This document shows, one piece after another, positions 52,794 to 61,734 of a stretch of DNA of 64,000 nt. Position 1 is the stretch's first letter, and every line of letters begins with the position of its first letter. The notes beneath the pieces are model-generated. The model did not search any database and was not told where the DNA came from. It was given only the letters and a program-made list of their open reading frames with translations. A program made the translations under genes and the position numbers. The stretch covers positions 124,001-188,000 of the forward strand of contig NZ_WTYK01000006.1 in NCBI RefSeq assembly GCF_009828065.1. Direction: 5' to 3'. The DNA is from Croceibacterium soli. Its GTDB lineage: Bacteria > Pseudomonadota > Alphaproteobacteria > Sphingomonadales > Sphingomonadaceae.

Positions 52794-53082
52794 TTCAGAC
52801 CGGATTGCAGCGCAAGGGGGTTAACCCGTGAGAAAGGTTCCGCGCTCGTCTCTGGAGCGGGTGTATGGCCGACACCGTACACCGCGACGCGTGGACCGAA
52901 CTCGGCTCGCATCGAGCGCAAGTGGCAAAATGGAATTTGCGGAAATATTTTTGTCCCCGGGCGAGCCTTGAGGCAACCGAGTTCGGGGTCGCGATTCGGC
53001 TGCCGGTGCACACACGACTGGTCACCGGCGGCGGGTCCACGCGGATGCGCTCCCACGAGTACGAAGGCCGCGCCTTATCCCT

Positions 53083-53174
53083 CGTCACCCTGAACTCGTT
53101 TCAGGGTCCATCTCGCCGACTGCGGTGTCCGCGCCGGAGGCGAAATGGGTGCTGAAACGAGTTCAGCATGACGA
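53083..53174. repeat. Paired inverted palindromic repeat (family A)
   Basis: CGTCA-CCCTGAACTCGTTTCAGGG-TCCAT is followed by GGGT-GCTGAAACGAGTTCAGC-ATGACG. The order is the reverse of the pair at 21557-21644. It ends 10 bp before the nadB stop. Confidence 0.88.
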
Positions 53175-53184
53175 ACTTGCGCTG

Positions 53185-54768
53185 TTACGGCACCAGCACC
53201 GTATCGCGCGCTTCCGGCGCCGTTTCCGGATAGTCGAGGATGAAGTGCAGGCCGCGGCTTTCGTGGCGCTTGAGTGCGCTCTGCACGATCAGTTCGGCGC
53301 ATTGCAGCAGGTTGCGCAGCTCGATCAGGTCGGTGGTGACGCGGAAGTGGCCGTAGTAATCCTCGACCTCCTCGGTGAGCAGGGCGATCCGGTGGGCGGC
53401 GCGTTCGAGACGCTTGGTGGTGCGGACGATGCCGACGTAGTTCCACATGAAGCGGCGGATCTCGGTCCAGTTCTGCTTGATGACCACTTCCTCGTCCGAA
53501 TCGGTCACGCGGCTTTCGTCCCAGTCGCGCACCGCGGGCGGATCGTCGAGGCGGTCCCAGCATTCGAGGATGTCCTGCGCCGCAGCTTCGCCGAACACGA
53601 AGCATTCGAGCAGCGAGTTGGAAGCGAGGCGATTGGCGCCGTGCAGCCCGCTTTCGGTGCACTCGCCGGCGGCCCACAGGCCCGGCAGGTCGGTGCGCGC
53701 GTCGAGGCCGATGCAGATGCCGCCGCACGTGTAGTGCTGCGCCGGGACGACCGGGATCGGCTCCCGCGTCATGTCGATACCCAGGCCGAGCAGCTTTTCG
53801 TGAATCGTCGGGAAGTGCTCGGTGACGAATTCCGCCGGCATGTGGCTGATGTCGAGGTGGACGTAGTCGAGGCCGAAGCGCTTGATCTGGTCGTCGATGG
53901 CACGGGCGACGATGTCGCGCGGAGCGAGTTCGGCGCGCTCGTCATAGTCCGGCATGAAGCGGTGGCCGGTCTCGGGGTGCCTGAGCTGGCCGCCTTCCCC
54001 GCGAACCGCCTCGGTGATGAGGAAGTTCTTGACCTCCAGGTTGTAGAGGCAGGTCGGGTGGAACTGCATCATCTCCATGTTGGAGACGCGCGCCCCCGCG
54101 CGCCAGGCCATCGCAATCCCGTCTCCGGTGGCGCCGCGCGGCGCGGTGGAGAACTGGTAGACGCGGCCCGCCCCGCCCGAAGCCATGATCGTGGCCCTGG
54201 CGCGATAGGCTTCGACTTTCCCGGTGGCAGGATCGAGCGCGTAGGCGCCCCACACCCGGCCGGAGCCGGAGTAGCGCTCCTCATGCCGGCCGGTGATCAG
54301 GTCGATGCAGCTGCGGTCCGGCAGCAGAGTGATGTTGGGGTTGTCCTCGGCCGCCTTCAGCAGGGCAGCCTGCACCGCCCAGCCGGTTGCGTCGGCGACG
54401 TGAACGATCCGGCGGTGCGAATGCCCGCCTTCCCGCGTGAGGTGCAGGGCGGCGCCGTCGGCGTTGAACGGCACGCCGAGCTCGACCAGCCGGGCGATCG
54501 CCCGCGGAGCCCGCTCGATCACGTACTCCACCGTCTCGCGCCGGTTGAGGCCCGCCCCGGCGACCATCGTGTCGCGGACGTGGTTCTCGAACGTATCCCC
54601 TTCGTCGAGCACGGCGGCGATGCCGCCTTGGGCCCAGGCGGTCGAGCCGCTCGTCAGCGGCCCTTTGGCGAGCACGGTGACTTTGTGCTTCTGGGCCAGC
54701 GAGAGTGCGGCCGTCAGTCCGGCGGCTCCGGATCCGATCACGAGAACGTCGGTTGTGTGGGCTGTCAT
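53185..54768 (-). CDS. nadB: L-aspartate oxidase
   Basis: NadB oxidises aspartate to iminoaspartate for NAD synthesis. The 527-residue flavoprotein has the FAD motif VLVIGSGAAGLTAALSLA, GSTAWAQGGIAAVLDEGD, the active-site TREGGHSHRRIVH, MEMMQFHPT and the GLHGANRLASNSLLE segment. The C-terminal helical domain is complete. nadA and nadC are not adjacent, unlike many genomes. ATG 54768 starts the family N-terminus. Confidence 0.94.
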   Translation of the reverse strand: MTAHTTDVLVIGSGAAGLTAALSLAQKHKVTVLAKGPLTSGSTAWAQGGIAAVLDEGDTFENHVRDTMVAGAGLNRRETVEYVIERAPRAIARLVELGVPFNADGAALHLTREGGHSHRRIVHVADATGWAVQAALLKAAEDNPNITLLPDRSCIDLITGRHEERYSGSGRVWGAYALDPATGKVEAYRARATIMASGGAGRVYQFSTAPRGATGDGIAMAWRAGARVSNMEMMQFHPTCLYNLEVKNFLITEAVRGEGGQLRHPETGHRFMPDYDERAELAPRDIVARAIDDQIKRFGLDYVHLDISHMPAEFVTEHFPTIHEKLLGLGIDMTREPIPVVPAQHYTCGGICIGLDARTDLPGLWAAGECTESGLHGANRLASNSLLECFVFGEAAAQDILECWDRLDDPPAVRDWDESRVTDSDEEVVIKQNWTEIRRFMWNYVGIVRTTKRLERAAHRIALLTEEVEDYYGHFRVTTDLIELRNLLQCAELIVQSALKRHESRGLHFILDYPETAPEARDTVLVP

Positions 54769-54923
54769 ACGCGCGTCATGCAGTGAAGGGGTCAAGCGGG
54801 CAAGCGGCCGCGCCGAAGAACGCGCACCGCCCCGGAACCCCGCGTCAGGCACGAATCGCCGCGCCCATCATTTGGAACGCAGGAACGGAAGGCTGGAGCG
54901 CTTCCGCCGATATTGGAGATCCC

Positions 54924-55649
54924 ATGGCCGCCCCGCCACCAGACGCTTTACGGTTGTTCGTCGACCGGCTGCTTCTTCGTTCGCCTCTCACCGAGGACGA
55001 GCAAGCGGCCATTCTCGCGCTGCCGACGCGCCAGGAGGAGGTGCTGCCGGGCGACGACCTGGTCGTGCCGGGCGAGAAGACGGGCCATTCTTGCCTGGTC
55101 GCGGCAGGGCTGATGTCGCGCTTCGACACGATGCGCGACGGGCGGCGCCAGATCGTCGCCTTCTACCTTCCAGGAGACATGTGCGATCTTCATTCCGTCG
55201 CCGTGCCGACCAGCGGGTGGGGCTTGGAGGCGCTGACCCGCGCGACCGTTCTGCTGATCCCGCACGAGGCGCTGCGGAAGCTCGTGGTCGATCCGAACCT
55301 GGCGCTGGCCTTCTGGCGCGATACGACCGCGGACGGATCGATCCTCGCCAAGTGGGTCGGCAACCTTGGCCGCAAGCAGGCGATACCGCGGCTGGCCCAC
55401 CTGTTCTGCGAGATGGGCGTGCGGACGGAGAAAGCGGGGCTCGGCACGAGGGCGGACTTCCAGCTGCCGATCACGCAGTCGCAGCTCGCCGATGCCGCCG
55501 GGCTCACGCCGGTACATCTCAACCGGACCCTCAAGGCGCTGAAGGCCGAAGGCGTCGTCTTCACCGGCAAGCGGGTTGCGATCGCCGACTGGGACCGCAT
55601 TGCGGCCATGGCCGAGTTCGATCCGGCCTACCTGCTGCTGCCCAACTGA
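54924..55649 (+). CDS. Crp/Fnr-family transcriptional regulator
   Basis: The 241-residue protein has a cyclic-nucleotide-binding-like domain (LVVPGEKTGHSCLVAAGLMSRFDTMRDGRRQIVAFYLPGDMCDLHSVAV; motif positions 43-90) and a C-terminal winged HTH with ITQSQLADAAGLTPVHLNRTLKALKAEG near residues 184-211. The Arg in the effector site is not evident and no Fe-S Cys set is present, so it is neither a clear CRP nor FNR. Such regulators are common in sphingomonads. GGAG precedes the ATG. Confidence 0.88.
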   Translation: MAAPPPDALRLFVDRLLLRSPLTEDEQAAILALPTRQEEVLPGDDLVVPGEKTGHSCLVAAGLMSRFDTMRDGRRQIVAFYLPGDMCDLHSVAVPTSGWGLEALTRATVLLIPHEALRKLVVDPNLALAFWRDTTADGSILAKWVGNLGRKQAIPRLAHLFCEMGVRTEKAGLGTRADFQLPITQSQLADAAGLTPVHLNRTLKALKAEGVVFTGKRVAIADWDRIAAMAEFDPAYLLLPN

Positions 55650-55714
55650 GGAGAGGCTGGGCGAAAATGGAAGAAACGGCCGCAACAGTTCCTCGGTTTG
55701 CGCATTGATCGACA

Positions 55715-55972
55715 ATGCCGCGCTTCTACTTCCACGTTTTCAATCACATCATGCTGCACGACTCCGAAGGGCAGGAGCTTGCCGGGATCGAGGCGGCAGT
55801 CAGGGAAGCCCGCAATGCCGCCGCGGACCTGATCTGCGACGACATCAAGGCAGGGCGGCTGATCGACCCGGGGCACCGGATCGAAGTGACCGACGCGCAG
55901 CAGCGCCGGGTCCACGTGCTGCGCTTCGGGGACCTGCTGCGGGAGCGCTCTCCGCGGGGCGGGAGTGACTAG
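55715..55972 (+). CDS. DUF6894 family small protein
   Basis: The 85-residue protein fits DUF6894: MPRFYFHVFNHIMLHDSEGQELAGIEAAVREARNAAADLICDDI, then VEVTD-type strand and VHVLRFGDLL. The family is frequent in alphaproteobacteria with no known role. Its stop overlaps the ABC ATPase stop by 4 bp from the other strand. Confidence 0.83.
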   Translation: MPRFYFHVFNHIMLHDSEGQELAGIEAAVREARNAAADLICDDIKAGRLIDPGHRIEVTDAQQRRVHVLRFGDLLRERSPRGGSD

Positions 55973-56916
55973 GCCGCCCGTCCGGCGGTCGTGAGCTGCA
56001 CGAACACGTCCTCCAGGTCCGCTTCCCGCGTGGTCACGTCCTGGATCACGAAGCCTTGCGCCTGCACCAGGGCGAGCACCTGGCCGGCGGTCACCCTGGA
56101 CTTGTCGTAAGTGATCGCGATCGTGCGCTCGCCGGTCTTCTCGCTCTTGAGGAAGGCTTCGCTCACAGGCGCGGCCGTGACATCGCGCTCGACGGTGACC
56201 TCGACCACCTTCTCGCCCATCATCCCGACGAGTTCGCGAGTCGGCTTGTTGGCGATCAATTCGCCGTGGTTGATGATCGCGATGCGGTCGCACAGCTCCT
56301 CGGCTTCCTCGAGATAGTGGGTGGTCAAGACCACCGTGACCCCTTCGGAGTTGAGCTCGCTGACGAGCTCCCAAAGCTGGCGGCGCAGCTCGACGTCGAC
56401 GCCGGCGGTCGGCTCGTCGAGCACCAGGACCGGCGGCGAATGGACCATCGCCTTGGCGATCAGCAGGCGCCGCTTCATGCCGCCGGAGAGGGTGCGCGAA
56501 TAAGCGTCGCGCTTGTCGGCCAGGTGGACGGCGCGGAGCAATTCCTCGGACCGGCGCAGCGCCTTGACCACGCCGTACATGCCGCCCTGGTTCTCGAGCA
56601 CCTCGAACGGCGTGAAGAACGGATCGAACACGATCTCTTGCGGGACGATGCCGATCGAAAGCTTGGCGTTGCGGTGGTCGCGGTCGATGTCGTGGCCCCA
56701 GATTTCGATCGTGCCGCTGGTCTTCATCACCAAGCCGGCCATGATGTTGATCAGGGTCGACTTGCCGGCGCCGTTGGGACCGAGCAGGCCGAAGATGCCG
56801 CCTTCCGGAACATCGAGGCTGACGCCCTTCAGGGCCAGCTTCGGCGGAGCATTGCCCTGCCCGGCATATTCCTTGACCACGTTGCGGATGGAGATGGCGG
56901 CGCCGTTTTCGCTCAT
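55969..56916 (-). CDS. ABC transporter ATP-binding protein (permease not adjacent)
   Basis: The 315-residue ATPase has Walker A GPNGAGKST near residue 43, Q-loop VPQEIVFDPFF, signature LSGGMKRRLLIAKAM, Walker B VLVLDEPTAGVD and the H-loop TTHYLEEAEELCDR. The C-terminal domain resembles DrrA/YadG-type exporters. It drives a lipid or drug exporter in that subgroup. No transmembrane partner lies on either side: upstream is a divergent zinc-finger gene and downstream a convergent DUF6894 gene. Confidence 0.9.
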   Translation of the reverse strand: MSENGAAISIRNVVKEYAGQGNAPPKLALKGVSLDVPEGGIFGLLGPNGAGKSTLINIMAGLVMKTSGTIEIWGHDIDRDHRNAKLSIGIVPQEIVFDPFFTPFEVLENQGGMYGVVKALRRSEELLRAVHLADKRDAYSRTLSGGMKRRLLIAKAMVHSPPVLVLDEPTAGVDVELRRQLWELVSELNSEGVTVVLTTHYLEEAEELCDRIAIINHGELIANKPTRELVGMMGEKVVEVTVERDVTAAPVSEAFLKSEKTGERTIAITYDKSRVTAGQVLALVQAQGFVIQDVTTREADLEDVFVQLTTAGRAA

Positions 56917-57035
56917 GCCTGGCCCTGTAAGGCCGGGCGGCGGCATCCGTAAAGGGAGCGAGGGCCTGAAGGCGACTTATCGCTGCCCGCGCTGCCGTGT
57001 TGCGCAACCGGCCGGCCCGCGATAACGGCTTAGGC

Positions 57036-57308
57036 ATGAGCCCCTCATCCCCTTTCGTGCCCGAAACCACCATCGTCGATACGCCGCGCGTCTGGTGCGA
57101 CGGCGCCGGCGACATCCGCGGCGGCGAGAACTATCGCCCGGCGGCGCTAGGCCACCCGCGCGTGTGGCTTGCGATCGACGAGAAGGGCTATGCCGATTGC
57201 GGGTACTGCGACAGGCGCTTCGTGCTGAAAGGCGGCCCGGGCGAGCGCAGCCTGCATGAGGCGGACATCGGCGACCTGCCGACAGTGGACGGCCCGAAAC
57301 CAGCCTGA
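57036..57308 (+). CDS. Zinc-finger (CHCC/NDUFS6-like) protein
   Basis: The 90-residue protein ends with the zf-CHCC domain: GHPRVWLAIDEKGYADCGYCDRRFVLKGG, the same fold as the NDUFS6 subunit and its bacterial homologues. The ligands visible are an upstream Cys (WCDGAGD), the His of GHPRVW and the CGYC pair, as in Complex I assembly/accessory subunits in alphaproteobacteria. It is divergent from the ABC ATPase. Confidence 0.88.
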   Translation: MSPSSPFVPETTIVDTPRVWCDGAGDIRGGENYRPAALGHPRVWLAIDEKGYADCGYCDRRFVLKGGPGERSLHEADIGDLPTVDGPKPA

Positions 57309-57372
57309 CTGCCCGCGCAAGTCAGCTTCGGTTCACCGTCCCTGCGGCAATATTCGGCGTAGGAGACGAGCC

Positions 57373-57771
57373 ATGATGAAACTTGCCGCAATTCTTGCCA
57401 GCGCCGCGCTGACTCTGGCTGGTACCGCCGCTTCGGCTGCGACTGTCGCCGATCGGGGCGAGGCGCGCCTGGCCCGCATGCTCGAAGGCCGCACGGCCGG
57501 GGAGCCGGTCTCTTGCATCACCGCCATGCGCGGCAACAAGCTGCAGGTGATCGACGAGGTCGGGCTGGTCTACGACGCCGGCGACACCGTCTACGTCGCG
57601 CGCCCGGCCGATCCACGCATGCTGAGCCGGAACGACGTGCTGGTCCTGGACCGCTTCAGCGCCAGCCGCCTCTGCGTGCAGGAGGCGATGCGCACCGTCG
57701 ACCGCCACGGCGGCTACTTCACGGGCGTGGTGTTCCTGGACCACTTCGTGCCTTACACCAAACAAGGCTGA
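57373..57771 (+). CDS. Secreted protein, unknown
   Basis: The 132-residue product has a signal peptide (LAAILASAALTLAGTAASA) and a mature domain of about 110 residues with two Cys (PVSCITAMRGNK and ASRLCVQEA). The sequence ends FVPYTKQG. GGAGA precedes the ATG. A DUF924 gene begins 4 bp after its stop, so they are co-transcribed. Family not recognised, although similar small secreted proteins recur in sphingomonads. Confidence 0.75.
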   Translation: MMKLAAILASAALTLAGTAASAATVADRGEARLARMLEGRTAGEPVSCITAMRGNKLQVIDEVGLVYDAGDTVYVARPADPRMLSRNDVLVLDRFSASRLCVQEAMRTVDRHGGYFTGVVFLDHFVPYTKQG

Positions 57772-57775
57772 CGAT

Positions 57776-58330
57776 TTGGCCGCCGTCCAGCGCCGCTGGG
57801 CGGCGGAATTGCTGCACTTCTGGTTCCATGCGCTCACGCCGGACGAGTGGTTCCGGCCCCAGCCGCCGGTCGACGCGGAGTTGCGCCGCCGATTCGGTCC
57901 GGACCTGGCGATGCTGTCGCCCTGCCCGGCTCACGAGTTCCTGACCGACCCGCTGACGGCCCGGGCAGCCGTGCTGCTGTTCGACCAGGTTCCCCGCAAT
58001 ATCCACCGCGGCACCGCCCAGGCCTTCGGCTGTGATCGACTCGCCCGCGCGATTGCGCGGGGCGCGCTCTCGCGCCGCTGGGACAAGGGTCTCCGGCCGC
58101 ACGAGCGCCAGTTCCTGGCCATGCCGCTGATGCACAGCGAAGACATTGCCGACCAACGACTTAGCCTGACATACTACACCGGGCTGGGCGCGCGTTACGG
58201 CCTGCCCTTCGCGCGGAGCCACTACCGGATGATCGCGCGATTCGGCCGTTTCCCACACCGCAACGCGGTTCTGGGACGCGAAAGCAGCGCGGCGGAACGG
58301 CGAGCGGTGGAAGCCGGGTTCGCCTGGTAA
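57776..58330 (+). CDS. DUF924 family protein
   Basis: The 184-residue protein fits DUF924: LLHFWFHALTPDEWFRPQPPVDAELRRRFG, FDQVPRNIHRGTAQAFGCDRLARAIA and PLMHSEDIADQRLSLTYY, predicted to be an all-helical TPR-like fold. The start is TTG 57776, four bases after the previous stop, with no separate Shine-Dalgarno, so coupling is likely. Function unknown. Confidence 0.88.
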   Translation: MAAVQRRWAAELLHFWFHALTPDEWFRPQPPVDAELRRRFGPDLAMLSPCPAHEFLTDPLTARAAVLLFDQVPRNIHRGTAQAFGCDRLARAIARGALSRRWDKGLRPHERQFLAMPLMHSEDIADQRLSLTYYTGLGARYGLPFARSHYRMIARFGRFPHRNAVLGRESSAAERRAVEAGFAW

Positions 58331-58476
58331 GACACATGCGGCGGATGCTGCGAAAATGTCACACCCGCGAACGATTTCCCGGTCGCGGAATATCGACAAG
58401 GAACGTTTGCATTTGACTTTGCTTTGCGTATTGGGCCTGATTGAAACTTAGTACTTTGACCTGCAGGGAGATACCG

Positions 58477-58707
58477 ATGAAGTTTGCCAAGACCCTTCTC
58501 GCTACGGCGACGGCGGCTGGCCTGATGGCCGCCCCCATTGCCGCCCAAGCTGCTCCGGCGCGTGCTGCGTCGCCGGTGGCGGACAGCGAAGAGCTGGCTG
58601 GCCAGCCGTTCATCCTCTACGCTGCACTCGCAGCGTTTGCGGTTGGCATGGTGATCCTGCTCGCCAGCGACGACAGCGACGAGGCGCCGGAACCGGTCAG
58701 CCCGTAA
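58477..58707 (+). CDS. Small exported or membrane protein
   Basis: The 76-residue product has a signal peptide (residues 1-25, ending AQAAPARA) and one hydrophobic helix (PFILYAALAAFAVGMVILLA), then an acidic tail DDSDEAPEPVSP. A strong terminator follows. Similar short sphingomonad proteins exist; function unknown. CAGGGAG precedes the ATG. Confidence 0.75.
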   Translation: MKFAKTLLATATAAGLMAAPIAAQAAPARAASPVADSEELAGQPFILYAALAAFAVGMVILLASDDSDEAPEPVSP

Positions 58708-58730
58708 GCTTCAAGCTCTACCGAATACGA

Positions 58731-58758
58731 ACGGGGCCGCGATTCGCGGCCCCGTTTT
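58731..58758 (+). terminator. Intrinsic terminator after the small exported protein
   Basis: CGGGGCCGCG and CGCGGCCCCG form a perfect 10-bp stem with a 3-nt loop, followed by TTTTCGTTT. Confidence 0.85.
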
Positions 58759-58768
58759 CGTTTGGGCG

Positions 58769-58926
58769 GTCCTTCGAGACGCTCGGACTGCGTCCTCGCT
58801 CCTTAGGACGAACGGGGGTGGGAATGTGGCGGGACAATTCCTATTGCCACGTCTCCGTTCGTGGTGGGCCTGTCGAACCACGAACCTCGCGGCACCGTCC
58901 TTCGACAGGCTCAGGACGAACGGGGT
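58769..58926. repeat. Family B repeats
   Basis: The first unit (58769-58818, CCTTCGAGACGCTCGGACTG then AGGACGAACGGGGG) is diverged; the same CTCGGACTGCGTCCTCGCTCC run recurs at 63513-63535. The second is an inverted pair: CCGTTCGTGGTGGGCCTGTCG (58856-58876) and CCTTCGACAGGCTCAGGACG (58899-58918). Confidence 0.75.
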
Positions 58927-59075
58927 AGGGATCGTGCGATCGGGCGAGATGCCGTCCCTCTCACCCATCCGTCCTGAGGAGGGATCGAAGCCGCAGGCTG
59001 AGAGCCCGTCCCGAAGGACGCAAGCGCGGCCTCGAAGCCGGCCCGCTCCCGATCATCTGACCGGAAGCGCGCGGA

Positions 59076-60650
59076 TCACTCCCACTCGATCGTGCCGGGG
59101 GGCTTGCTGGTGTAGTCGTAGACTACGCGGTTGATGCCCTTCACCTCGTTGACGATGCGCGTCGCGACACTGGTCAGGAAGTGGGCATCGAAGGGGTAGA
59201 CGTCGGCGGTCATGCCGTCGGTGCTGGTCACGGCGCGCAGGCCGCAGACGCTGTCGTACGTGCGGTAATCGCCCATCACGCCGACGGTCTTGACCGGCAG
59301 AAGAACGGCGAAAGCCTGCCAGATCGCGTCGTAGAGCCCGGCATTGCGGATCTCCTCGAGGTAGATCGCGTCGGCTTTGCGCAGGATGTCGCAGCGCTCC
59401 TTGGTCACTTCGCCGGGGATGCGGATCGCCAGGCCGGGACCGGGGAACGGGTGGCGGCCGACGAAAGCTTCCGGCAGGCCGAGCTCGCGGCCGAGCTCGC
59501 GCACTTCGTCCTTGAACAGTTCGCGCAGCGGTTCGACCAACTGCATGTTCATCCGTTCCGGCAGTCCGCCGACATTGTGGTGGCTCTTGATCGTGACCGA
59601 AGGCCCGCCGGTGAAGCTGACGCTTTCGATCACGTCGGGATAGAGCGTGCCCTGCGCCAGGAAATCGGCGCCGCCGACTTTCTTCGCCTCCGTCTCGAAC
59701 ACGTCGATGAAGGTCGCGCCGATGAACTTGCGCTTGGCTTCCGGATCGGTCAGCCCGGCCAGACCGCCGAGGAACAGCTCCTCCACGTCCACATGCACCA
59801 GCGGGATGTTGTACGAGTTGCGGAACAGGCTGACGACCTGCTCGGCCTCGCCCAGCCGCATCAGGCCGTGGTCGACGAAAACGCACGTCAGCTGGTCGCC
59901 GATCGCCTCGTGGATCAGCACCGCGGCGACCGCGCTGTCGACGCCGCCGGACAGGCCGCAGATCACTCGGCCGGAACCGACCTGCGCGCGGATCTCCTCG
60001 ATCTTGGTTTTGCGGAACTCGGCCATTGTCCAGTCGCCGGCGAGTCCGCAGACGTGGCGCACGAAGTTGGCGATCAGCTTGCCCCCGTCGGGCGTGTGCA
60101 CGACTTCGGGATGGAACTGGGTGCCGTAATACTTGCGCTCTTCGTCGGCGATCACGGCGAACGGCGCGCCGTCGCTGACCGCGACGATCTTGAAGCCTTC
60201 GGCGAACCGGGTGACCTTGTCGCCGTGGCTCATCCACACCTGGTGGCGCTCGCCGACGTGCCATAGCCCTTCGAACAGGGCACAGTCTTCGGTGACGGTG
60301 AGGAACGCGCGGCCGAACTCGCCGCCTTCCCCGGTCTCATGCCCGGGGCGGACTTCGCCGCCCAGCTGGTGCGTCATGACCTGCTGGCCGTAGCATATGC
60401 CCAGGATCGGCAGGCCGCTGTCGAACAGCACTTGCGGCGCGCGCGGGCTGCCTTCCTCCGGAACGCCGGCCGGCGAGCCCGACAGGATGATCCCCTTGGG
60501 CTTGAGCCGGTGGAACGCTTCCTCGGCCTGGGTGAAAGGCGCGATCTCGGAATAGACGCCTGCTTCGCGCACACGGCGCGCGATGAGCTGGGTCACCTGG
60601 CTGCCGAAATCGACGATCAGGATGGAATCGGGGAGGTGCTGGGGGTCCAT
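59076..60650 (-). CDS. guaA: GMP synthase (glutamine-hydrolysing)
   Basis: GuaA converts XMP to GMP. The 524-residue protein has the class I amidotransferase domain ([21 protein letters not shown], catalytic Cys in GICYGQQ, His-Glu in FHPEVVHTP) and the ATP-pyrophosphatase domain ([12 protein letters not shown]) with the dimerisation domain [11 protein letters not shown]-type. It ends with TIEWE. Upstream to the divergent urcA gene is a 198-bp gap. Confidence 0.97.
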   Translation of the reverse strand: MDPQHLPDSILIVDFGSQVTQLIARRVREAGVYSEIAPFTQAEEAFHRLKPKGIILSGSPAGVPEEGSPRAPQVLFDSGLPILGICYGQQVMTHQLGGEVRPGHETGEGGEFGRAFLTVTEDCALFEGLWHVGERHQVWMSHGDKVTRFAEGFKIVAVSDGAPFAVIADEERKYYGTQFHPEVVHTPDGGKLIANFVRHVCGLAGDWTMAEFRKTKIEEIRAQVGSGRVICGLSGGVDSAVAAVLIHEAIGDQLTCVFVDHGLMRLGEAEQVVSLFRNSYNIPLVHVDVEELFLGGLAGLTDPEAKRKFIGATFIDVFETEAKKVGGADFLAQGTLYPDVIESVSFTGGPSVTIKSHHNVGGLPERMNMQLVEPLRELFKDEVRELGRELGLPEAFVGRHPFPGPGLAIRIPGEVTKERCDILRKADAIYLEEIRNAGLYDAIWQAFAVLLPVKTVGVMGDYRTYDSVCGLRAVTSTDGMTADVYPFDAHFLTSVATRIVNEVKGINRVVYDYTSKPPGTIEWE

Positions 60651-60848
60651 GCGCTCCGTTAGGAGAACCTCGCGCTGCGTGTCCAGTAGCGCCGGCGAGG
60701 ATTACGCCTTGATGACGCTCGGCGTTGCAAAGTGCGCAAGGGCCGTGCTCGATTTCGCACTTGCAGCAAAGCATGGTGCGGCGCACAATCCGGAGCATAA
60801 CGACAATGGATGTTCGAAGCGCAGACACCCCGATCAAGGAGACATGCA

Positions 60849-61160
60849 ATGCGTAGCCTTATCACCGTCTTTACTGCCGCCATCCTCGCCAACGTCGCTG
60901 TTCCCGCCATGGCGCAGGACGAGCGAGTCGTTGCAGTGTCGCTCCGGGATCTCAACCTCGCCACCCCTGAGGGGCGCCAGGTGATGGAGAGGCGCATCGC
61001 CGCAGCCGTGAACACCGTCTGCGGGGAAGCCTACCGCGGTTCCGTGCAGCAAGGCCGCGCAGTAGCCGAGTGCCGCGAACGTGCCGCCGCCGATGCGAAG
61101 CGCCAGGCAAACCGTGCGATCGCCATGGCCGAAACGGTGCAGGTGGCGCGCGCGAACTGA
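60849..61160 (+). CDS. UrcA family protein
   Basis: The 103-residue exported protein has a signal peptide (residues 1-22, ending AMAQ) and the UrcA core: VVAVSLRDLNLATPEGRQVMERRIAAAVNTVCGEAYRGS, with two Cys (VCGEAY and AECRERA). The family is typical of sphingomonads and Caulobacterales and has no assigned role. AAGGAG precedes the ATG. Confidence 0.86.
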   Translation: MRSLITVFTAAILANVAVPAMAQDERVVAVSLRDLNLATPEGRQVMERRIAAAVNTVCGEAYRGSVQQGRAVAECRERAAADAKRQANRAIAMAETVQVARAN

Positions 61161-61180
61161 CTTGCAGCGGCACCAGACTG

Positions 61181-61199
61181 TGTTGCGTTTGACGCAACA
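61181..61199. promoter_or_regulatory. Short perfect inverted repeat after urcA
   Basis: TGTTGCGT-TTG-ACGCAACA is an 8-bp perfect inverted repeat. It lies 21 bp after the urcA stop and about 128 bp before the 27-residue gene. It may be a hairpin terminator lacking a T run or an operator. Confidence 0.4.
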
Positions 61200-61326
61200 A
61201 CTCTGGCGGTTTTCTCATTTGTGGAAAGTCGAGCGCAAGATTATTTGCGGCAGCGAGCCGGCTGGAAGCACCTCTCTCCCCCACCCCCCGCTTCCAGTCG
61301 GCGATAACCAAAACAGGAGCCCCGCC

Positions 61327-61410
61327 ATGCGCCATTTCGCATCGCACATCCTGGCCTTCCTCGCAGCTGCATCGATCAGCGGATTCATGTTCGGCGCGAC
61401 AATCGCCTGA
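61327..61410 (+). CDS. 27-residue hydrophobic peptide
   Basis: The reading frame encodes MRHFASHILAFLAAASISGF and seven more residues, a basic head and one short hydrophobic helix. AGGAG lies 7 nt before the ATG (61315-61319), and a hairpin follows 27 bp after the stop. Short frames of this kind are common by chance, but the Shine-Dalgarno, composition and flanking hairpin support expression. Confidence 0.5.
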   Translation: MRHFASHILAFLAAASISGFMFGATIA

Positions 61411-61436
61411 CCCTTTTCGTGCGCGGAATGCCATTT

Positions 61437-61476
61437 CGGGGCGCGGCAGCCACATTCGGTGGCCGCCGTGCCCCGG
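61437..61476 (+). terminator. Imperfect hairpin terminator
   Basis: CGGGGCGCGGCAGCCAC and GTGGCCGCCGTGCCCCG pair with a few mismatches around ATTCG, followed by a short pyrimidine tract ACTTTCTC. It follows the 27-residue gene. Confidence 0.5.
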
Positions 61477-61544
61477 ACTTTCTCCTGATCACCCGTCTTT
61501 GCATCAGCTTGTTCCGAACGCCTGACCGGGAATGAACAGTGCTT

Positions 61545-61684
61545 CGTCATGCTGAACTCGTTTCAGCATCCATGTCTCCACCGCCGTCGCCGGTCGTACG
61601 AGCCCAAACGATCCCGTATCGCCCGCCCCTGAGCTCCGCGCGCAGGGCTGGATGGACCCTGAAACAAGTTCAGGGTGACGATGG
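61545..61684. repeat. Paired inverted palindromic repeat (family A)
   Basis: CGTCA-TGCTGAACTCGTTTCAGCA-TCCAT and ATGGA-CCCTGAAACAAGTTCAGGG-TGACG face each other across about 80 bp. The stem sequence is diverged in one arm (AACAAGTT). Confidence 0.88.
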
Positions 61685-61734
61685 GTGAGGTGGGTGACGA
61701 TGGTGAGAGGGGCGCGGGCCCTACCCTCTGGCGA

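Larger units (their letters stand above)
52524..53184. other. nrdA upstream control region and family A repeat
   Basis: These 661 bases hold no supported gene. The first 270 bases before nrdA include two partial NrdR boxes (52738-52793). Bases 52930-52960 are AT-rich (GGAATTTGCGGAAATATTTTTGT; motif only), possibly a promoter. The 3' part is the family A repeat pair at 53083-53174, ending next to the nadB stop. A small plus-strand frame at 52865-53155 runs through the repeat and is not credible. Confidence 0.6.
58708..59075. other. Non-coding gap with terminator and repeats
   Basis: These 368 bases between the small exported protein and guaA hold a terminator (58731-58758) and family B repeats (58769-58926). 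The rest (58930-59075) shows no ORF with support. Confidence 0.6.
61411..61734. other. Non-coding gap with hairpin and family A repeat
   Basis: These 324 bases between the 27-residue gene and the luciferase-like gene hold the hairpin at 61437-61476 and the family A repeat pair at 61545-61684. I see no other feature. Confidence 0.6.

Noticed and set aside
52865-53155. Plus-strand frame upstream of nrdA as a gene
   Set aside because: It runs through the family A repeat, has no Shine-Dalgarno and no recognisable domain.
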